In this document: one piece after another, positions 37,357 to 42,379 of the stretch
Layout: every line of letters begins with the position of its first letter
Position numbering within the stretch: position 1 is the stretch's first letter
Program-made: the position numbers and the translations under genes
DNA from: a virus
Strand: one strand, 5' to 3'
Length of the DNA stretch: 42,379 nucleotides
Virus record (IMG/VR): IMGVR_UViG_3300025131_000096
Location: 1-42,379 of that record
Notes under the pieces: model-generated
Told to the model about the DNA's origin: nothing
What the model saw: the letters and a program-made list of their open reading frames with translations, nothing else
The model's database searches: none

Positions 37357-39147
37357 TTAAACTATGGGGATGTCTTCTGTGCCGAGGAATGGTGTACTCT
37401 GTGCTCCCTGCGTTTGGATGCCACCTGCGGGGGCCAATAAAGCGTTCTTCTGTGCAACTTGTTGGTGCTGTACGATAGCAGCGGAAATAGCTAGTATTAG
37501 TTCTGTGTTAGACTGCGGCGTCTCAGCTAGCTTCTGTGAATAATACGCGATAAACTGATCAGGCGGATCTTGTTCTAGAACAGAGATTGCCGCCGTCTTA
37601 CCTGAGATGTAGTCAAATAACCGATCCTGAGGGCCACCCGATGCCAAACTTAATTCAAGGTATTGTGCGATGTCCCGTGCACCTGTGGCCCAGAGGAGTC
37701 GGCGTAGTGACTCTACGATAACTGGAGGCGCACCATTTGGAAACTGGGCTAATGTATTTGTAACAAGAGAAGTGGCTGCGGCATAAGTTTCTCGCTGGCC
37801 TTGTTGCGATAAATTCCCTAGTTCAACTGCATCTACCCTGAAAGACATGAGTGCGCTTTCGGGATCAGGTATGTCGTATATCTTCGACAGACCTGAAGGA
37901 AGCGGGATCTCTAGTGCCTCACCCCACATCTCCCGCTGATAAGAAAATGTAACGTGAGCAGCCGAAGCAAAAAGCTCCGCCATAACAGAAAGTCGATCCT
38001 TAGTTCTGCGGTTACCCGCGTTAGATAATATCGAAGCCTCGGCAGCAGATTTTCTTGGGCCTATCTGCATACCTCTGTCTAGAGCGTTAGATCCAATTAC
38101 ATCATCTAGTAATCGTATGTATTGTTCCAGAGCCGCGAAAAGTTCAGCAAGCGCAGAGTTTCTCTCGACAGGCCGCATCTTGTGCGATACACCCGTATCG
38201 GCTGTATCCGCTAATCCTGTTTTAACAGGTACGTATATCGTATCGCCTGTCTGATTGTCTCGTACTTCTTTGATGTAATCTTCTGTAAGAGCTTCTTCAT
38301 CGTAAAGTATTACATTGTTAATGCTTCCAACTTCCTTAGTGATAGCGTGTAAAGTATCGTGGATGTCATTTATGAGAGGGATCCAAGACAATACTTCAGA
38401 AGGACTGATGTCTTCCCCTGGCGCAGGGTCAAGGAACGAGCGGATAATTAAAGGACACGCGCCTGATAACTTAACGCGAGATACGGGCATTCCGATGCCA
38501 GTATTCGACTTACCTTTATCCGAGCCGAGCTCGTAGGTAACCTTCGTACATTTGTTGTGCGCCGTAGGCCAGAAAACTTCGGTCTGGATTACCTTGTCCG
38601 TGGGATCCTCAGGATTGGCAATCGAAAAGGTTCGCCAGAAACAACGCCTTAGTCCTGGCTCGTAACCACACTCAACATGGCTAAGAGCTTTGTACTTAAA
38701 CCGCTCGTGAGGCGGGGCGGATTTGTCTGTGTCTACGTAGAGCCCGACATGCGTCCCCATCGGCCCATAGAGCGCACACTTCCGTGCAGCCTCCTTGAGT
38801 CCCCCGTGCCGCCCAGCCCAAAGCATCAATGTGTTCTGGTCTTCGGTAGCTCGGGCCGCTTCCCCTGAAAGAGCCTCAACCTGAAAGACAGGTAGGGCTG
38901 GAGAAGCCTCGATTGCCGCTTGGCGGAGGCGTGTCTGGAATAGGTTTGCACCTACGTCCGGATACAGCCAAGGAATAGAAACTGATTCAGGATTAAAATA
39001 TACGGCTGTAACCGTATGATCCCGCCCCGCATAGAGCGCATTTACACGCTCCGTGACGTACTGAGCCGCAGAGTCGAGCTTTTTCTTAGATTCTGTAACG
39101 ATCTGCTGGATCGCAGCATCGTCCGGAGCAGGATAGTAGCGAGTCAC
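37357..39147 (-). CDS. Portal protein (596 aa)
   Basis: Length and layout fit podovirus portals: an N-terminal helical region, a middle with the LIRSF...WIPLINDIHDTLHAITKEVGSINNVI stretch, a QIGPRKSAAEASILSNAGNRRTKDRLSVMAE helix and a Gln-rich C-terminus. Located one gene after the terminase. It begins with GTG at 39147, only nine bases behind a -10 box and with no properly spaced Shine-Dalgarno sequence. Confidence 0.8.
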   Translation of the reverse strand: MTRYYPAPDDAAIQQIVTESKKKLDSAAQYVTERVNALYAGRDHTVTAVYFNPESVSIPWLYPDVGANLFQTRLRQAAIEASPALPVFQVEALSGEAARATEDQNTLMLWAGRHGGLKEAARKCALYGPMGTHVGLYVDTDKSAPPHERFKYKALSHVECGYEPGLRRCFWRTFSIANPEDPTDKVIQTEVFWPTAHNKCTKVTYELGSDKGKSNTGIGMPVSRVKLSGACPLIIRSFLDPAPGEDISPSEVLSWIPLINDIHDTLHAITKEVGSINNVILYDEEALTEDYIKEVRDNQTGDTIYVPVKTGLADTADTGVSHKMRPVERNSALAELFAALEQYIRLLDDVIGSNALDRGMQIGPRKSAAEASILSNAGNRRTKDRLSVMAELFASAAHVTFSYQREMWGEALEIPLPSGLSKIYDIPDPESALMSFRVDAVELGNLSQQGQRETYAAATSLVTNTLAQFPNGAPPVIVESLRRLLWATGARDIAQYLELSLASGGPQDRLFDYISGKTAAISVLEQDPPDQFIAYYSQKLAETPQSNTELILAISAAIVQHQQVAQKNALLAPAGGIQTQGAQSTPFLGTEDIPIV

Positions 39148-39156
39148 CTTGGGACA

Positions 39157-39185
39157 AGTGTATCCAATTGTTTTAGTTTTGTCAA
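39157..39185 (-). promoter_or_regulatory. Near-leaderless promoter inside the virion operon
   Basis: Minus strand: TTGACA (39180-39185), 17-base spacer, TACACT (39157-39162), then nine bases to the GTG at 39147. It lies in the only sizeable gap of the operon (41 bases between terminase and portal) and could raise expression of head genes over terminase. Confidence 0.7.
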
Positions 39186-39188
39186 GCC

Positions 39189-40886
39189 CTAACGCCGCCT
39201 TTTGTGCCTCATAGGAGGAGGTTTCCAGTAGGGTGAGTCAGGGCCAGGAGACGCGACTTTTTCAGCCTCGATCCCTGGAACCGCGCCTCGCTTCATAATA
39301 AAGTTAGTGAGAAGCGCGAATGCATCTGGAAGATCGTCCGATTCCGACTTAGGGAATTCCGAAAGTCTCTTGAGCAGGATGTCTCGCCCAGGGAATTTAC
39401 CTGGGAAGAAGATACGATTCTCTGCCATCCCTACTTGAATACCCTGTAGTCGCTGTTGCTTCTTAGCCCGACTTTTTAAATTGATCGGAACAAAACGAAC
39501 TTTCCTAGCCCAATGCTGTTGGTGCGCCCAGGCACGTAGGGCATCACAAGACATTGTGTTCTCAACCCACAGAGCAGCAATATCCTCAGAGTTCTCGTAG
39601 ATAAGATCAGCCACGTACTCCATACACTCTGCAATCTGCCCTCGGATTTCTCGTGCTTGGACTGGAAAAAAGATGTTCGTGTCGGGGGGCATGTCGGCAA
39701 TGCCTGGGATCTCTAGTCCTGGAATACCTATACAACGCTCTGCGGTTGTGACATGTACGAGGATGATACCGTTCCAATCCCCAATCTTGGCATCCGCACG
39801 AGAAGTTGGATCCCAAAGAATAATCTTCCGGCCCTTAGGTAGATTCTCTGGAAGAATATCAAAGAGCGTAGACTCTCTAAGACGTTTGTCCGGAAAGAGT
39901 GCATACGCCGCCGCGACAGGTTGCACGAGGTACTGCTGGCTCCAGAACTCTGGATCATCAATGCGATCCTCCGCAGCAAGTAATTCTAAGTCGGACATGA
40001 AGTCCGGACAGAGTGCGTATGCGCCGTTCGGCCCCCGCCCCTTCTTATCCGCAATACCCGTATTCGGATTCACGCCATCCCAACAACCAAACCGATATTG
40101 TGACCACTCTTCGCTGTGCTCCCCAATCCAGGCCGAGAGATCGTAGAAAGCCCAAGGAGTTCCGATGTGTCGGATGTTACCTGACGGATCTCGGAGGATC
40201 GGCTCAAGCTGCTTAAAGGACTGAATGACTTTCTCGCGCTGGACTGGGGTTGTCGAGTTGCGTTCATTCGACGGGTCATCGACATAGATATCTGTCGGGT
40301 GCTTACCCGCTTTGTTTGAGCCAATCGAACTAGGGAAGAAGCAAGGCTCCCGCCCCATCCCCTGTCTACCTACCGTATTAAAGGATCCTGGCGGAGAACC
40401 TGGAGAAGCGCGGCACGGAACAAGCTGGGGAAACGCCGCCGAGAACGGAACAAGTACAGGGGGTTCCTTGCCCTGGGCCGGAATGATCTCAACCATGTTC
40501 TCGGCATTGCACATGTTCCGCATCTCACCTAAGATCTCGTTCGCAAGTTGCGTAGCCGCCGACACATACATCGTTCGCTTCTCTGGGTCACGCCATTTCT
40601 CCCAGAGCGCGATATCCATCAGCAAGGTTGTCTTGCCGTGGTTCCGCGATACAATCGTACTCGTCCTGTTGGTACTGAGGGCGTTCGCTGTTATTTCTCG
40701 ATGCAACCTAGAGAACTGCTTCCGCCTAACGGGGGGAGAACCAGGTTGGGCTGTCAGGATTCCCCGATGACCTATAGCATGCCCAAACGCTACAGGATCT
40801 TCAAGAAGTCTTAGGATAGCATCAAAAAGCTCAGAAGACTTCTCGATGTCGCGCTCAGAAAGTATTCGCCAAGGAGAAGGAGTCAC
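39189..40886 (-). CDS. terL: Terminase large subunit (565 aa)
   Basis: ATPase: Walker A-like VSRNHGKTT (79-87) and Walker B DIYVDDP (D203, D204). Nuclease: IILWDPTS (D358), LWVENTMS near residue 437 and DLPDAFALL near the C-terminus, the three acidic sites of the RNase H-like packaging nuclease. It cuts and pumps concatemeric DNA into the prohead through the portal encoded next. GTG start four bases after the previous stop, without a clear ribosome site. No small-terminase gene is recognised nearby. Confidence 0.92.
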   Translation of the reverse strand: MTPSPWRILSERDIEKSSELFDAILRLLEDPVAFGHAIGHRGILTAQPGSPPVRRKQFSRLHREITANALSTNRTSTIVSRNHGKTTLLMDIALWEKWRDPEKRTMYVSAATQLANEILGEMRNMCNAENMVEIIPAQGKEPPVLVPFSAAFPQLVPCRASPGSPPGSFNTVGRQGMGREPCFFPSSIGSNKAGKHPTDIYVDDPSNERNSTTPVQREKVIQSFKQLEPILRDPSGNIRHIGTPWAFYDLSAWIGEHSEEWSQYRFGCWDGVNPNTGIADKKGRGPNGAYALCPDFMSDLELLAAEDRIDDPEFWSQQYLVQPVAAAYALFPDKRLRESTLFDILPENLPKGRKIILWDPTSRADAKIGDWNGIILVHVTTAERCIGIPGLEIPGIADMPPDTNIFFPVQAREIRGQIAECMEYVADLIYENSEDIAALWVENTMSCDALRAWAHQQHWARKVRFVPINLKSRAKKQQRLQGIQVGMAENRIFFPGKFPGRDILLKRLSEFPKSESDDLPDAFALLTNFIMKRGAVPGIEAEKVASPGPDSPYWKPPPMRHKRRR

Positions 40887-40890
40887 AAGG

Positions 40891-41667
40891 CTAGTCTGTA
40901 ACTAGGTAGCCCTGGAGAGAGACAGCTAGCCCGTTTCCTGCCGAGTCACCCACACCCGTTACCCAAATGTCGGTCTTAGCTGGAAACGCCGTAGCCCCGT
41001 TTAGATTGAGCGTCTGGGCTGACGGATTTGAGGTAGTAAAAATATGCATCACTCTGGCCGCGCTGACTGGGGCTGTGCTGTCATCCGCATCCAGGCGTTG
41101 GTAGATCTTGACAACATACTCTCGCCCCGTCTGATCTGCAAAAGCCTCTGCCCTCGACAAATAAAGGGTCTTACCTGCCGGAACAGTATAAATCGCCATG
41201 TGAGTCTGACCGTAACCAGCACCCATAACAGCTACCACATCTCCGCCAGAGGTTTCAATGGTCATGTTGGCCTCGTTAGCATTGCCGTAGGCTCCCGTAT
41301 CGGTCACATAGACCCGATGCACCCGAATGAACTGAGTGGTCGTTAAACTGCTGGCACTCGCGCCGTTGGTAACTACCTCTGCGCTGGTCTCTGCGAAATT
41401 TTGATCCAGCCCCTCGATGACAATTTTTCGCGCGTGAGTGCCGCCCGTCGCATCCTTAGCGTCTCCACCCGCCTTGATCCGTAGAGACGATGCACTGGTG
41501 AGATGTCCTGCGTAGGTGCTGCCGCCGCCTTCCCAGATAAATTCTGCCGATGTGCCTACAGCCGTATTGTAACCAAATTTATCCCAAGCAGTGATCTTGC
41601 CAATCTTGCCTTGGGCGGCAGTTAGCTCAGGGATGTTTACAGGAGTTCCGGCTGGATGGGTTGGCAT
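40891..41667 (-). CDS. Virion structural protein, paralogue of the gene at 1-108 (258 aa)
   Basis: Strand-rich throughout, with Ala/Gly/Thr/Ser-rich composition and segments such as RKIVIEGLDQNFAETSAEVVTNG and KTLYLSRAEAFADQTG. From memory this resembles an uncharacterised structural family common in aquatic short-tailed phages. First gene of the minus-strand virion operon. The N-terminal ~37 residues align with the partial gene at 1-108. A head-fibre or decoration role is possible but unproven. Confidence 0.7.
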   Translation of the reverse strand: MPTHPAGTPVNIPELTAAQGKIGKITAWDKFGYNTAVGTSAEFIWEGGGSTYAGHLTSASSLRIKAGGDAKDATGGTHARKIVIEGLDQNFAETSAEVVTNGASASSLTTTQFIRVHRVYVTDTGAYGNANEANMTIETSGGDVVAVMGAGYGQTHMAIYTVPAGKTLYLSRAEAFADQTGREYVVKIYQRLDADDSTAPVSAARVMHIFTTSNPSAQTLNLNGATAFPAKTDIWVTGVGDSAGNGLAVSLQGYLVTD

Positions 41668-41676
41668 GGCATGGGC

Positions 41677-41685
41677 AGTATATCA
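41677..41685 (-). promoter_or_regulatory. Extended -10 promoter of the virion operon
   Basis: TGATATACT on the minus strand (41677-41685), nine bases before the ATG at 41667. The -35 region is poor, as allowed for extended -10 promoters. Near-leaderless like the others. Confidence 0.55.
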
Positions 41686-41718
41686 CCTACCATAACCCCA
41701 CAAAAATCAACTGGTCCT

Positions 41719-41744
41719 GGGCGGGGGGGAGGGGGGGATGGGGG
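41719..41744 (+). other. G-quadruplex-type G-run cluster
   Basis: Four G runs of 3, 7, 7 and 5 separated by loops of one, one and two bases, a textbook G-quadruplex pattern on the plus strand. A C-run at 41755-41760 could compete by pairing as a hairpin. It lies in the 301-base divergent gap 41668-41968. Confidence 0.65.
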
Positions 41745-41762
41745 CAGCCCTCGTCCCCCCGT

Positions 41763-41784
41763 GAGAATGATTTCTCATTATCAT
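41763..41784. promoter_or_regulatory. GAGAATGA/TCATTATC palindrome, second copy
   Basis: GAGAATGA-TTTC-TCATTATC plus AT. It matches the element at 251-272 at 20 of 22 positions and lies at a similar place between divergent promoters. The arms resemble Fur-box repeats. Confidence 0.5.
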
Positions 41785-41836
41785 TAAGAATCTTATTGAG
41801 ACTGAGTCGCATTATCTTTAAACTTCTCGAGAATGA

Positions 41837-41859
41837 GGGACCGGTCCCGATATCGGTCC
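41837..41859. repeat. Overlapping palindromes near the plus promoter
   Basis: The perfect palindrome GGGACCGGTCCC (41837-41848), and outer arms GGACCG/CGGTCC (41838-41859), end at the -35 of the plus-strand promoter. Operator candidate. Confidence 0.45.
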
Positions 41860-41887
41860 TGACGGCTAGCCTAAAATAGGGTATACA
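41859..41887 (+). promoter_or_regulatory. Putative plus-strand promoter
   Basis: CTGACG (41859-41864), 17-base spacer, TATACA (41882-41887). It would give a leader of about 75 bases containing the hairpin at 41914-41953. Confidence 0.45.
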
Positions 41888-41913
41888 AATGGGGCAAAAT
41901 CAATTAATATATG

Positions 41914-41953
41914 GGGGGCTAAAAAAGCTTGCATCCCGTAAGCTTTCGCCCCC
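41914..41953 (+). promoter_or_regulatory. Composite hairpin just upstream of the ribosome site
   Basis: Outer stem GGGGGC/GCCCCC and inner stem AAAGCTT/AAGCTTT, with a nine-base loop and a small internal loop. It ends one base before the AGGAGA ribosome site, a placement like the two-hairpin leaders of the early genes. Confidence 0.55.
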
Positions 41954-41968
41954 TAGGAGAATAAGATT

Positions 41969-42337
41969 TTGAGCGAAAAGGAAAAAGTGTTAGCCTACTG
42001 GGAAGCCATTCGGCAAGCTTGCGAGAAGTGCAAGCTAAAAGCCCCAAGTGCGGAACAAGTACGGGAAGCCGTTTTAGACAATCTTTCATCGGCGCAAGCT
42101 GCAAAAGGAAAAGCAAAGTGGCTCAAGAAAAGCCGGTCCGAAAAAGGGACGCAACTTCAAAAGTGGCTAGACTGGCACAAAAGCCCCGGCAATTTAACTG
42201 CCCCTATTATGTGGTCGATGCAGTACCCCGATAATGAGTTATGGGAGAATCTAGCCCTAGTCCACGTGAAAGCGGGAAGGGGAAAAGGTTCCCAAGCTCT
42301 AGACAATTGGAAAAGCGCATTAGGGGGCAGACTCTAA
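41969..42337 (+). CDS. Lysine-rich helical unknown protein (122 aa)
   Basis: TTG start at 41969 with AGGAGA eight bases upstream. Very Lys- and Gln-rich, helical (EKEKVLAYWEAIRQACEKCK, AKGKAKWLKKSRSEKGTQLQKWLDW), with a Trp-rich middle. Composition suggests nucleic-acid binding. First gene of a new plus operon; its stop overlaps the next ATG (TAATG). Confidence 0.7.
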   Translation: MSEKEKVLAYWEAIRQACEKCKLKAPSAEQVREAVLDNLSSAQAAKGKAKWLKKSRSEKGTQLQKWLDWHKSPGNLTAPIMWSMQYPDNELWENLALVHVKAGRGKGSQALDNWKSALGGRL

Positions 42338-42379
42338 TGAAACGAAAGAAAAAAGCACTAAGCCCGGAGAATCTATTCT
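42337..42379 (+). CDS. Partial basic protein gene, runs off window end
   Basis: ATG in a TAATG overlap with the previous gene; 14 codons are visible (MKRKKKALSPENLF), open to the window edge. Too short to classify; coupling to the previous gene supports it. Confidence 0.5.
   Translation, partial: MKRKKKALSPENLF

Noticed and set aside
251-41784. The repeated AATGATTTCTCATT elements as prophage attL/attR
   Set aside because: The shared core is short, imperfectly palindromic and embedded in matching promoter regions; no integrase and phage-like genes continue beyond both copies.
1-42379. Circular joining of the two window ends
   Set aside because: Joining end to start would terminate the left partial gene after about 20 non-homologous codons, and the right partial gene would run antisense through it; the window is more likely a piece of a longer molecule.

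Overview
This window is almost entirely a tailed-phage genome, either a phage contig or a prophage-like segment cut at both ends. The core morphogenesis genes are all on the minus strand: large terminase, portal, scaffold, HK97-type capsid, adaptor, a very large nozzle-like protein, and three long ejection-type proteins. There is no tape measure, tail-tube or sheath gene, so a short-tailed (podovirus-like) virion is the best reading. No phage RNA polymerase is visible. Promoters look like host sigma70/SigA promoters (TTGACA-17-TATACT type). Host identity cannot be settled. A lipobox protein with a membrane segment hints at an envelope-spanning lysis protein, while start codons sitting right behind the -10 box suggest a host that tolerates leaderless mRNAs. 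No tRNA, integrase, transposase, CRISPR array or recognisable endolysin was found.

Layout. (1) 1-108, minus: the first 36 codons of a gene paralogous to the one at 40891-41667. (2) 109-756: divergent control region with G-rich tracts, a GATAATGA-type palindrome, TTCAC iterons, a plus promoter and a chain of hairpins. (3) 757-5368, plus: a cassette array of tiny genes, nearly every one preceded by the same two-hairpin leader and a Shine-Dalgarno box at fixed spacing. (4) 5369-7052, plus: a tightly overlapping run of eight further tiny genes. (5) 7031-8063, minus: three genes, including a SprT-like metalloprotease and a protein with a duplicated module. (6) 8064-8448: a switch-like divergent promoter region. 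(7) 8449-15992, plus: replication genes, namely PrimPol, SF1 helicase, family A DNA polymerase and a Cas4/AddB-like Fe-S nuclease. (8) 15940-17811, minus: RuvC-like resolvase, metallophosphatase and a zinc-ribbon protein, with their own promoter. (9) 17843-41667, minus: lysis candidates and the whole virion operon, which includes an unexpected alpha/beta hydrolase between the portal and the capsid block. (10) 41668-42379: a second divergent control region that resembles the one at 109-756, and the start of another plus-strand operon.

How it fits together. PrimPol, SF1 helicase and PolA with proofreading could form a replisome. The Fe-S nuclease and RuvC resolvase would process recombination or concatemer intermediates for packaging. 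The two-hairpin leaders probably make each tiny gene an independent, exchangeable translation unit.

The best candidates for undescribed biology are the covarying two-hairpin leader array, the family of near-leaderless promoters on both strands, the hydrolase embedded in the virion operon, and the duplicated divergent control region next to paralogous structural genes. All assignments come from reading sequence and motifs by eye; no database search was run.
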